Assembly (NCBI GenBank): GCA_035911095.1
Contig: JAMHWF010000077.1
Span: 248,001 to 312,000, forward strand
Source: JAMHWF01 sp035911095
GTDB taxonomy: Bacteria > Pseudomonadota > Gammaproteobacteria > Burkholderiales > Burkholderiaceae_C
DNA length: 64,000 nucleotides
Direction: 5' to 3'
Made by a program: the position numbers and the translations under genes. Of the stretch, positions 18,088 through 25,387 are shown piece by piece (within the stretch, counting starts at the first letter, position 1; each line of letters begins with the position of its first letter). The notes beneath the pieces were generated by a model. It did no database searches, was not told the DNA's origin, and saw only the letters and a list, made by a program, of their open reading frames with translations.

Positions 18088-18103
18088 TCGCCCGCCCTAA
18101 GCC

Positions 18104-18463
18104 TCAGCCAAAGTCAGACGCCTCGTAGCAGGGGCGGATCTTGATCTCGCTCGGGCCCGGCATCGGGTTGGGGCAGCGCTTGACCCAGGCGATGGCTTCT
18201 TCCATGTCCTTGACCTCCCAGCGCCAGAAGCCCGCCACCAGCTCCTTCGTCTCCGAGAAGGGGCCGTCGATGACCGTGCGGTCCGCACCGGAGAACAGCA
18301 CGCGCTTGCCCTGCGACGTCGGCTTCAGGCCGTCGCCGTCTTTCATGACGCCGGCCTTGATCAGCTCCTCGTTGTACTTGCCCATCGCCTCGAGGAGTTC
18401 CCGCGAGGGCATGGCGCCCTGTTCGCTGTCTTCCGTCGCTTTCACAAACACCATCACACGCAT
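18104..18463 (-). CDS. YCII-related (DGPF domain) protein
   Basis: A 119-residue protein of the YCII/DGPF family: MRVMVFVKATEDSEQG at the start, the family motif VIDGPFSETKELVAGFWRWEVKDMEEAI in the middle, and a proline-rich end. The fold is a ferredoxin-like dimer; most members have no known function. Start 18463 is supported by a good AGGAGAG site. Its GC content and codon use are lower than in the flanking genes, and it belongs to a short block (18.1-20.0 kb) of such genes. Confidence 0.88.
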   Translation of the reverse strand: MRVMVFVKATEDSEQGAMPSRELLEAMGKYNEELIKAGVMKDGDGLKPTSQGKRVLFSGADRTVIDGPFSETKELVAGFWRWEVKDMEEAIAWVKRCPNPMPGPSEIKIRPCYEASDFG

Positions 18464-18592
18464 GACCCTCTCCTGGTAAAGGGCGACCACAGGCGCCCGA
18501 CACTCGTACGACGATCGCAGCCCGCCGTTATCGACAAGCCCTGCAGGGCGCGACCACCTGACAATCGATTCCCCTGATCCTGGAGCACACGC

Positions 18593-18829
18593 TTGAAGCC
18601 ATTCGACATCGAGGTGCAGCGCTTGAAATCCATGAAGCATGACAAGGGCGTGATCGAAGTGGACATGGACGCCTTGGTGCTGGCCCGGAAGCTGAGGGAG
18701 GACGAGGCCGGATCAACCTGTCTGCGCATACCGGTCGACCACGCCCGAACGCTCGTCTTGCTTTTGAAGCAGCAACTGGCGGCGCTGGACAAGCTGCAGC
18801 CACGCAGCCGGCGTTCGGGGCGGGCGTAG
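18593..18829 (+). CDS. small conserved-looking hypothetical protein
   Basis: A 78-residue basic protein (MKPFDIEVQRLKSM...). The middle contains IEVDMDALVLARKLREDEAG, then a helix HARTLVLLLKQQLAALDKLQ and a basic tail PRSRRSGRA. I do not recognise a named family, although similar short proteins with a QL-x-LD-x-LQ helix and a basic tail seem familiar from betaproteobacterial genomes. The start is TTG 18593 with GGAG eight bases upstream. It is divergent from the YCII gene. Confidence 0.55.
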   Translation: MKPFDIEVQRLKSMKHDKGVIEVDMDALVLARKLREDEAGSTCLRIPVDHARTLVLLLKQQLAALDKLQPRSRRSGRA

Positions 18830-18887
18830 AGCTGATGGCTTCAGACCTGTGTCGGCGCTCGAATCAAGACGAGGCCCTGTAGAAAAC

Positions 18888-19529
18888 TTATGCCGGTTTA
18901 GCTGAGAGGGCCGACGAAATATTGTCTCGCGCGCGAGCTTCCAGTTCTCGGTGAAGCACGGGAGTGCTGTAGATCTCCGCGCGATCGAGGAATGACTTCA
19001 GAATGGAGCGCCGCTTCCGTCGGAACAGAAAACCCGGAACGTAAGCGTATTCCTGCCGGATCTGCCGCTCATACTCCACAAACCGCGCGGCGCTGGCGCC
19101 GAGGATGGAAAGGTCGATATCTATCAGCACCTTCTCGTCGCCGCCCAGTGGCGAGTCCGTGTGCCTCGTGGCCATGATCAGGTCATGGATGCGGGCTGCG
19201 ACTTCGGGCTGGACGCCTCCGCGCAGCAGTTCGTCTCGGGCCCAGGCCGCGCTTCGTTCCTCGTTGTCCGAGGCCTTGAGGTCGTAGATGGCGTCATGGA
19301 ACCAGAGGGCGATTTCAACTTCGGCCGGGCGCTCGGCTGCCTCGCGCACACGATCGAACAGGGCCAGGCACTCCTCAAGGTGCTGCAGCGTGTGGTATTT
19401 GCGCTGCGGCTCGGCATAGCGATCGAGTATGGCGTCTCGCAACTCCAGGCCCTGACCCCGGGTATGCAAACCATGCCAGGCACGATCCCACGATGATTGA
19501 AATACGGTCTTCATGCGGCCTTGGCTCAT
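18888..19529 (-). CDS. HD-superfamily metal-dependent hydrolase
   Basis: A 213-residue predicted phosphohydrolase of the HD family (COG4339 type). The metal motif elements are KYHTLQHLEECLALF and EIALWFHDAIYDLKASDNEERSA, followed by IHDLIMATRHTD and DIDLSILGA. The substrate is unknown for this family. Start ATG 19529 has GGAG 11 bases upstream; ATG 19514 (MKTVFQ) is an alternative. The gene lies in the lower-GC block and reads in the same direction as the SRPBCC gene. Confidence 0.85.
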   Translation of the reverse strand: MSQGRMKTVFQSSWDRAWHGLHTRGQGLELRDAILDRYAEPQRKYHTLQHLEECLALFDRVREAAERPAEVEIALWFHDAIYDLKASDNEERSAAWARDELLRGGVQPEVAARIHDLIMATRHTDSPLGGDEKVLIDIDLSILGASAARFVEYERQIRQEYAYVPGFLFRRKRRSILKSFLDRAEIYSTPVLHRELEARARDNISSALSAKPA

Positions 19530-19584
19530 GTTCAACGAACTCCGCGCACAGGTGGGCCCTGAGGGCGTGCGCTGGCGCGACAGG

Positions 19585-20034
19585 CTAGACGGTACTCGTG
19601 GGGCCGAGCACCTCGGCGCGAAGACGTTCAAGGTTCTGCTGGTTCGCCCCGGCGACGAACTGTGCGATCCGCTCGTAGTGTTCGGCAGTGTCGAATGTCT
19701 GCCGCCAGTGGACCTGGGTGCCTTGACCGGAGGCGCGCAACTCGATGGACAGCAGGAAGTGATGGCCGGTCAAATGCTCGATCTCAAACCACTCGTCCGG
19801 GACAAGGCGAGTAAATCGGCTCTCGTTCGGAAAGTCCTTTCCGTCAGGTGCGTGCATGGTGAGCAACCATGTCCCGCCAGGTCGGAAGTCGAACCGATGG
19901 ATGGTGTTCGAAAAGCCGTCTGGGCCCCACCAGCGAGCCAGGCGCGACGGGTCGCGCATGCTGGCGAAGACCTGAGCCGGGGTCGCCGGAATGAACAGGT
20001 TTCTGATGTCGGAGCGCTTGTCAATCGGTTCCAT
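19585..20034 (-). CDS. SRPBCC / AHSA1-like protein
   Basis: A 149-residue START-like domain protein of the AHSA1 type. Hallmarks are IRNLFIPATPAQVFASMRDPSRLARWWGPDGF, FDFRPGGTW and the final helix EHYERIAQFVAGANQQNLERL. Such domains bind hydrophobic ligands or Hsp90-like partners; no function can be assigned. The start is taken as ATG 20034 (MEPIDKRSD), where homologous domains begin. A longer form from ATG 20103 would overlap the stop of the glycosyltransferase gene as ATGA, so coupling to that gene is possible. GC content is lower than in neighbours. Confidence 0.82.
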   Translation of the reverse strand: MEPIDKRSDIRNLFIPATPAQVFASMRDPSRLARWWGPDGFSNTIHRFDFRPGGTWLLTMHAPDGKDFPNESRFTRLVPDEWFEIEHLTGHHFLLSIELRASGQGTQVHWRQTFDTAEHYERIAQFVAGANQQNLERLRAEVLGPTSTV

Positions 20035-20099
20035 GCTGGCGCTTTCGTGGTTTGTATTGGCTTCCGGATTCCAGGAAGGCACTGCGCGCTCCGCCCGCG

Positions 20100-22145
20100 T
20101 CATCGCCCCGCGTCCCGCAGCCCCGCCAGCAGGTCGACATGCCCGACGCGCAACGTGCTGACTGCCAGCAGCGCCTGCCGGCGCGCGCGCCAGGCCTGCA
20201 CCAGCGCGGCCAGGGCCGGCGCCTGCGCCCCGGCTGCGTCGGCCATGCCGTCGATCAGCGAGGCGATCAGGCCGGCCGCGGCGGTGGCTTCAGCGGCTGT
20301 GTCGCGCGCGTCGAGCCCCCAGTCGCTCGTCGCTTGCCGAACGGTGTAGCCCGCGGCGGCCAAGGCGAGGGCGGCTGCCGTCGGCGCGCCCGGCCCGAGC
20401 GCGAAGCCGAAGCCCTTGTCCCGCCGCTGGTGGGCGCGGAACAGCGCCTCGACCGCGCCGTCGTCGGCATCGGCAGGCGTCCAGGCCAGGCGCCCGTCGA
20501 CGTTCAGGCTGAAGAACGCGGCCGCGCGCGCCGCGGCGCAGGCGCTCACCAGCCGCTGCAGCCAGGCGTGCGATACGAGGTCGAGCAGCGCCGAGGCGGT
20601 GACCAGCGCCGCGCCCTGCAGGGGCAGCGCCTCCGGCGTGCGGCCGAAGTCGAGCGCGATCCGCTCGACCTGCAACTGGCACGTCGGCAGCGTGACCCGC
20701 AGCGGTGGCAGCCCGCCGGCCACCTCGCCGACCTCGACGCTGCGGCCCCCCTGGGCGGTGGCCCAGGCATGGAGCAGGTCGGGCCACCGGTCGAGCAGCG
20801 TCGCATCGTGGTCGACGACCCGCCAGTGCTGCGCGCCGCCCAGCCGCGACGCCAGCGCGCGCAGGTTCGCCCCGGTGCCGCAGCCCAGGTCGACCACGGT
20901 CAGCGGCGCGGGCCCGTGCTGCCGTCTCCAGCCGGCGAACACGGCGTCGAGGTCCAGCTCGCGCGCCGCCGCGTCGCGCGCGGCCCGGTCGTGCGGCTCG
21001 CGCTGCGCCAGCCACTCGGCCGAGAACGCGCCCTCGCTTCGGGCCTGGGTGGCGAGGGCCCCGCGGGTGGGGCGGTCGGCGATCGCGGCCGCAAACCGGT
21101 GCGCCGCGTCGTCCCAGGTCGGCAACCGGCGGGCGGCACGGCGTGCGCCGGCCGCGGCGGCCTCGCGCAACGCCGGGTCTTCGAGCACGCGTTCGAGCGC
21201 CAGGCCGAGCGCTGCGGCGTCGCCGGCCGGCACGCGCCAGCCGGCGTCGTCGGGCAGCGTCTCGGCCAGCGCCCCGCCGTCGCTGGCGAGCACCGGCAGG
21301 CCGCGCGCGAGCGCCTCCGCGACGGCCATCCCGTAGCCCTCGTGCAGCGAGGGCTGGAGGCAGACGTCGGCGCGGGCGTAGTGCGCCTCCAGGGTCGCCT
21401 CGTCCACTTCTCCGTGCCACTGCAGCTGGGCGGCGATGCCGAGGGCTTCGGCCTGCGTCGCCAGCGCCGCGGCGGTCGCCGGGTCGCGCGTGGCACTGCC
21501 GACGCAGTCGAGCGTCCAGGGGCGGCCGCGCAGCGGCGCCAGCGCCTGCAGCAGCGTCGCGTGGCCCTTGCGGGGCGTCAGCGACGCGACGCAGAGCAGG
21601 CGCAGCGGCGTTGCGGGGCCGTGGGCTCGCTTCGAGGCGAGGGGGGGCTCGGGCGCGCGATCCGTGCCGGGCTCGACGACCCGGATGCGCGCCATCGGCA
21701 CGTCGAGCGTGGCGGCGACGTCGCGCGCCGTCGTCGCGCTGGTGACCACGACGCTGCGCGCCCAGCGCAGCGCTTCGCGCTCCTGTTCGCGCAGGTGCTG
21801 CCGCTGAGCCTCGTCGAGGCCGCTCTCGAGGTGCAGCGGGTGGTGCAACAGCGCGACCCAGCGCAGGCGCACGGCGTGCCGCCGTGCCAGCGACGGCAGG
21901 GCGCCGAAGGCGAGGCCGTCGACGATCGTCAGCGTGCCGTCGCGCAGGGTGTCGACGACGGCCTCGGCCTGCGCGAGCGCGTCCGCGTCCGGCCAGGGGA
22001 AGCCCTTTGCCAACGCGCGATGCTCCACCGGCCAGCCGGCCTCGGACAGCGCGGCCGCGAGGCGCTGGGCGTAGCGGTTGCCGCCGGTCGGCACTGACCA
22101 GTCGCCCGGTACCAGCAGCGCCGGCGTGGGCGCCGGGCTCAGCAT
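20100..22145 (-). CDS. glycosyltransferase family 4 - SAM methyltransferase fusion
   Basis: A 681-residue two-domain protein. Residues about 1-345 form a GT4 retaining glycosyltransferase, with GDWSVPTGGNRYAQRL at the start, LLCVASLTPRKGHATLLQAL, and the donor motif HEGYGMAVAEALARGLPVLASDGG. Residues about 370-600 form a class I methyltransferase with the SAM loop VVDLGCGTGANLRALA. The linker AEWLAQREPHDRAARD leads into it. The gene is in line with the pterin-synthase-like and dehydrogenase genes, 127 bases after the former. A combined glycosyl and methyl transfer in one pathway is inferred. The acceptor is unknown. Confidence 0.88.
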   Translation of the reverse strand: MLSPAPTPALLVPGDWSVPTGGNRYAQRLAAALSEAGWPVEHRALAKGFPWPDADALAQAEAVVDTLRDGTLTIVDGLAFGALPSLARRHAVRLRWVALLHHPLHLESGLDEAQRQHLREQEREALRWARSVVVTSATTARDVAATLDVPMARIRVVEPGTDRAPEPPLASKRAHGPATPLRLLCVASLTPRKGHATLLQALAPLRGRPWTLDCVGSATRDPATAAALATQAEALGIAAQLQWHGEVDEATLEAHYARADVCLQPSLHEGYGMAVAEALARGLPVLASDGGALAETLPDDAGWRVPAGDAAALGLALERVLEDPALREAAAAGARRAARRLPTWDDAAHRFAAAIADRPTRGALATQARSEGAFSAEWLAQREPHDRAARDAAARELDLDAVFAGWRRQHGPAPLTVVDLGCGTGANLRALASRLGGAQHWRVVDHDATLLDRWPDLLHAWATAQGGRSVEVGEVAGGLPPLRVTLPTCQLQVERIALDFGRTPEALPLQGAALVTASALLDLVSHAWLQRLVSACAAARAAAFFSLNVDGRLAWTPADADDGAVEALFRAHQRRDKGFGFALGPGAPTAAALALAAAGYTVRQATSDWGLDARDTAAEATAAAGLIASLIDGMADAAGAQAPALAALVQAWRARRQALLAVSTLRVGHVDLLAGLRDAGR

Positions 22146-22272
22146 GGGAGCGACGGCTGGCGCCGTCCGCGGCGGTCGGGCCGTGTCGCCGACCGGGCGG
22201 CCCGCCGGTCACGACGTGACTGCCTCCCGCAGGGGGGCGGGGCGCTGTCTTCGAGCGGCTGCGCGCGCATGT

Positions 22273-22680
22273 TCACCGCGCCGGCAGCGCGCCCTCGTAG
22301 GCCGCCCAGGCGACATGCGATTCGTGCAGCGTCACCTTCAATCCCGCCAGGCCGCCGGCATGCGGCCCCAGCTCGCCGCCGGCGATGGCCGCGGCGATGC
22401 GGTCGAAGATCACCCGCGCGAGGAATTCGGTGGTGGTGTTGCGCCCGGTGAAGGCGGGCTCCTCGTCGAGGTCGCGGAAGTTCAACGCGCCGAGCACCGC
22501 CTTGAGCACCTCGGTCGCGCGCCCGATGTCGACGACGATGCCGTCCGGGTCGAGGGCCGGGCGCCGGAACTCGGCGTCGACGACATAGGTCGCGCCGTGG
22601 CGCTGCTGCGCCGGGCCGAAGACCGCGCCGCGGAAGCTGTGGGCGATCATGAAGTGGTCTCGCACGTTGACGGCGTACAT
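22273..22680 (-). CDS. 6-pyruvoyltetrahydropterin synthase-like protein, divergent zinc site
   Basis: A 135-residue member of the PTPS/QueD superfamily. MIAHSFRG supplies H14, and RHGATYVVDAEF supplies H28, but the second histidine of the usual HGH motif is alanine (A30). The usual catalytic cysteine region reads FGPAQQRHGA, and the usual LDH is absent. The region GRNTTTEFLA replaces the common PTxEN motif. It may therefore bind a pterin-like substrate with altered chemistry rather than be a true QueD. ATG 22680 has GGAG upstream. It begins 29 bases after the dehydrogenase gene. Confidence 0.88.
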   Translation of the reverse strand: MYAVNVRDHFMIAHSFRGAVFGPAQQRHGATYVVDAEFRRPALDPDGIVVDIGRATEVLKAVLGALNFRDLDEEPAFTGRNTTTEFLARVIFDRIAAAIAGGELGPHAGGLAGLKVTLHESHVAWAAYEGALPAR

Positions 22681-22709
22681 CGCGGGCTCCGGTGAGTTTG
22701 GGGGCCTTC

Positions 22710-23690
22710 TCAGGGCGCGCCGGGGTAGTCGATGCGCTGGCACAGCACGCCTGGCGCCTCCGGCCCGGCCAGGCGCGCCAGCACCGCGGGCAGGGCGTCG
22801 AAGGCTGCCACGTCGGTGACCAGCGCGTCGAGCGCCGGGTCGGTCAGCAGCGACAGCGCGAGGTCGAGCCGCCGCTCGCGGCTCCAGCGGGCGCGGCGTG
22901 CCGCGGCCACCTGGCCGACCTGCGAGCTGCGCAGCGTGAGCCGCCTGGCGTGGAAGTCCGCGCCGAGGGGCAGGGCCACCGGCCGCGTGCCGTACCAGCT
23001 CAGCTCGATCACCGTGGCTTCGAAGCCGGCGAGGCCGAGCGCGCAGGCCAGGCCCTCGGCCTGGCCGCTGGCGTGGATGACGAGGTCGGCCTCGGGGCTC
23101 GCCAGCGCGGGCGTCGCGAAGTGCGCGCCGAGGCGCTCCGCCGTCGTGGCGCGCGCCGTCTCGCGGTCGACCAGCTCCACCCGGCAGCCCGGGATGCGCG
23201 CCGCGAGCCAGGCCACCGCCAGCCCGACCACGCCGCCGCCGACGACGGCGATGCGGTCGCCCGGGCGCGGCGCCGCGTCCCACAGCGCGTTGAGCCCGGT
23301 CTCGACCTGGCCCGCGAGCACCGCGCGCGCGGCCGGCACGCCCGCGGGCAGCGGCCGCACCGCCCCGGCGGCGACGTTGTAGTGCGTCTGGTGCGGGTAG
23401 AGGCAGAACACCTCGCGGCCGAGCAGCGCCGCCGGGCCGGACTCGACCACCCCGACGTTCAGGTAGCCGTACTTCACCGGCCCCGGGAAGTCGCCGGCCT
23501 GGAAGGGCGCGCGCATGCGCTGGTGTTCGCTGGCCGGCACCTCGCCGCGGAAGACGAGCCCCTCGCTGCCGCGGCTGACGGCGCTGTGCAGCGTGCGCAC
23601 CCGCAGCTCGCCGTCGGCGGGCGGCGGCAGTGCCTCGTCGCGCAGTTCGGCGCGGCCGGGGGCGACGACCCAGCAGGCGCGCGCCTGCAT
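22710..23690 (-). CDS. zinc-type alcohol dehydrogenase-like protein (MDR family)
   Basis: A 326-residue medium-chain dehydrogenase/reductase. The N-terminal catalytic domain has TLHSAVSRGSEGLVFRGEVP and FPGPVKYGYLNVGVVESG. The nucleotide-binding fold has DRIAVVGGGVVGLAVAWLAA. It is shorter than classical Zn-ADHs and has no structural zinc cysteine cluster. The opening resembles the group that includes BchC-like dehydrogenases. AGGAG lies seven bases before ATG 23690. It is the first gene of the minus-strand unit with the PTPS-like and glycosyltransferase-methyltransferase genes. The substrate is unknown. Confidence 0.87.
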   Translation of the reverse strand: MQARACWVVAPGRAELRDEALPPPADGELRVRTLHSAVSRGSEGLVFRGEVPASEHQRMRAPFQAGDFPGPVKYGYLNVGVVESGPAALLGREVFCLYPHQTHYNVAAGAVRPLPAGVPAARAVLAGQVETGLNALWDAAPRPGDRIAVVGGGVVGLAVAWLAARIPGCRVELVDRETARATTAERLGAHFATPALASPEADLVIHASGQAEGLACALGLAGFEATVIELSWYGTRPVALPLGADFHARRLTLRSSQVGQVAAARRARWSRERRLDLALSLLTDPALDALVTDVAAFDALPAVLARLAGPEAPGVLCQRIDYPGAP

Positions 23691-23758
23691 CACGCGCTCC
23701 TGCGCGGCGCGTGGCCTTGCCGGGCTGGGGAGGGCGGGCACGCCGTGGACGTGGGAGG

Positions 23759-24667
23759 ATGGGCCATGACGGTGCGGGGCATCTTACGGTGAGGGTCGAC
23801 GAGGCGGGCCAGGCCCGGCACGGGGCTGCTGATGCTGCGGGCGCCGGTGTGGGCGCCGGTGCGGCGGCGCTGCGGCGCGACGCGGCGCGCGAGCTCGCCA
23901 TCGGCGCGGCCCTGCTGGTCGTCGCCGGCCTCGTCGCGATGGCGCTCGCCGGCTTCTCGGCCGCCTACCTGCCGAAGGCACTCGGCTGGTACGCGCTCGG
24001 CGCCGTGCTGGTCTGGCGCGCGCTGCCGGGCTCGCATCCGCATGTGCGCTTCGGCGCGGCGAACCGCGTGACGCTGGTGCGCCTAGGCGTCGGGGCCCTG
24101 TTGGCGGCGATCGTCGGCGAGGCCCTGCCGCGGCCCGAGCCCATCGCCTGGGCGATCGTCGTCATCGCCACGCTGTCGGCCGTGGCCGATGCCTTCGACG
24201 GCCCGCTCGCCCGCCGCAGCGGCCTGGCCAGCGGCTTCGGCGCGCGCTTCGACATGGAGACCGACGCCGCCTACACCCTGGTGCTGTGCGCGCTGGTGCT
24301 GCAGTTCGACAAGGCCGGCCCCTGGGTGCTCGCGGCCGGGCTGATGCGCTATGCCTTCGTCGCCGCGGCCGTGCCCTGGCCCTGGCTGAACGGGCCGCTC
24401 GCGCCGAGCTGGCGCCGCAAGGCGGTGTGCGTGGGGCAGATCACCGTGCTGATCGTCTGCCTCGGGCCGATCGTCAGCCGCGAACTGGCCTCGGCGCTCG
24501 CGGCGGTGACGCTGCTCGCCCTCGCGGCCTCGTTCGCGGTCGACGTGCGTGCGCTGGCGCGCGCGCGCCGGCCGTCGAGGCCATTCCCGGCCGCCGACGG
24601 TGCCGCCCCTGGCGCCGTGACGGCGCACCCTGCCGGCGGTTCGGCCGGTGTCAAGGAGACCCGATGA
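23759..24667 (+). CDS. CDP-alcohol phosphatidyltransferase family protein
   Basis: A 302-residue integral membrane enzyme. The complete family motif DG-x2-AR-x8-G-x3-D-x3-D is present in DGPLARRSGLASGFGARFD followed by METD. Several hydrophobic helices flank it. The family transfers a phosphoalcohol from a CDP-linked donor to an alcohol acceptor, as in phospholipid synthesis. The start is uncertain: ATG 23759 is used, GTG 23789 is also possible. It is divergent from the dehydrogenase gene, and its stop overlaps the start of the YceI gene (ATGA), so the two are coupled. Confidence 0.88.
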   Translation: MGHDGAGHLTVRVDEAGQARHGAADAAGAGVGAGAAALRRDAARELAIGAALLVVAGLVAMALAGFSAAYLPKALGWYALGAVLVWRALPGSHPHVRFGAANRVTLVRLGVGALLAAIVGEALPRPEPIAWAIVVIATLSAVADAFDGPLARRSGLASGFGARFDMETDAAYTLVLCALVLQFDKAGPWVLAAGLMRYAFVAAAVPWPWLNGPLAPSWRRKAVCVGQITVLIVCLGPIVSRELASALAAVTLLALAASFAVDVRALARARRPSRPFPAADGAAPGAVTAHPAGGSAGVKETR

Positions 24668-25377
24668 AGCACCATCCGCTCGCGTCCCTCGCCCCCATGC
24701 CCACTTCGCCCGTCTCGCCGGGACGTCGGCGCCTCGTCACCGGCCTCGGCGCCGCGCCCTTCGCCGCCCTCGGCGGCGCGCGCCTCGCCGCCTTGGGTGG
24801 CGCGCCGCTCGCCCTGTGGCTCGGCACGAGGCCCGGCGTGGCCCGGGCCGAGGCCGCCCGCTACCAGATCGACCCCTCGCACCTGTCGATCGGCTTTCTG
24901 GTCGACCACATCGGCTACGCCAAGGTGCTCGGCATGTTCCGCAAGGCGCGCGGCAGCTACGCCTTCGACGAGGCCACGGCGACGCTGTCGGACGTGCGCA
25001 TCGAGATCGACACCGACAGCGTCTTCACCAACTTCGAGGCGCGCGACGAGCACCTGCGCAGCGACGAGTTCCTCGACGCGAAGAAGCATCCGAAGATGGT
25101 CTTCACCTCGGCCGGCGCGAAAGGCTCGGCCGACCGCACCTTCGAGATCCCGGGCCAGCTCGAGCTGCTCGGCAAGAGCGCGCCGCTGACGCTGACCGCG
25201 AGCTGGAACAAGAGCGCCGAGTCGCCGATCGGCCTGCTCCGCAAGCCCTACGTGATGGGCGTCTCGGCGCGCGGCAGCTTCAAGCGCAGTGCCTACGGCA
25301 TGAATTACGCGCTGGACAACGGCTGGGTGGGCGACGAGATCGCGCTGATCATCGAGTTCGAGGCTGTCCGCCAATGA
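24664..25377 (+). CDS. YceI-family periplasmic lipid-binding protein
   Basis: A 237-residue secreted protein. The N-terminal region has a twin-arginine-like motif (GRRRLVTG) and a long hydrophobic stretch, suggesting Tat or Sec export. The YceI lipocalin-like domain follows: YQIDPSHLSIGFLVDHIGYAKVLGMF, IDTDSVFTNFEARDEHLRSDEFLDAKKHPKMVF and YALDNGWVGDEIALIIEFEA. YceI proteins bind isoprenoid or fatty ligands in the periplasm. Coupling to the CDP-alcohol phosphatidyltransferase suggests that it handles a lipid product. This is inference. Confidence 0.92.
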   Translation: MKHHPLASLAPMPTSPVSPGRRRLVTGLGAAPFAALGGARLAALGGAPLALWLGTRPGVARAEAARYQIDPSHLSIGFLVDHIGYAKVLGMFRKARGSYAFDEATATLSDVRIEIDTDSVFTNFEARDEHLRSDEFLDAKKHPKMVFTSAGAKGSADRTFEIPGQLELLGKSAPLTLTASWNKSAESPIGLLRKPYVMGVSARGSFKRSAYGMNYALDNGWVGDEIALIIEFEAVRQ

Positions 25378-25387
25378 CGCGCCGCGC

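Noticed and set aside
18074..18100. GC-rich inverted repeat at the end of the RibD-type gene as a terminator
   Set aside because: The stem is bulged and is not followed by a T run.
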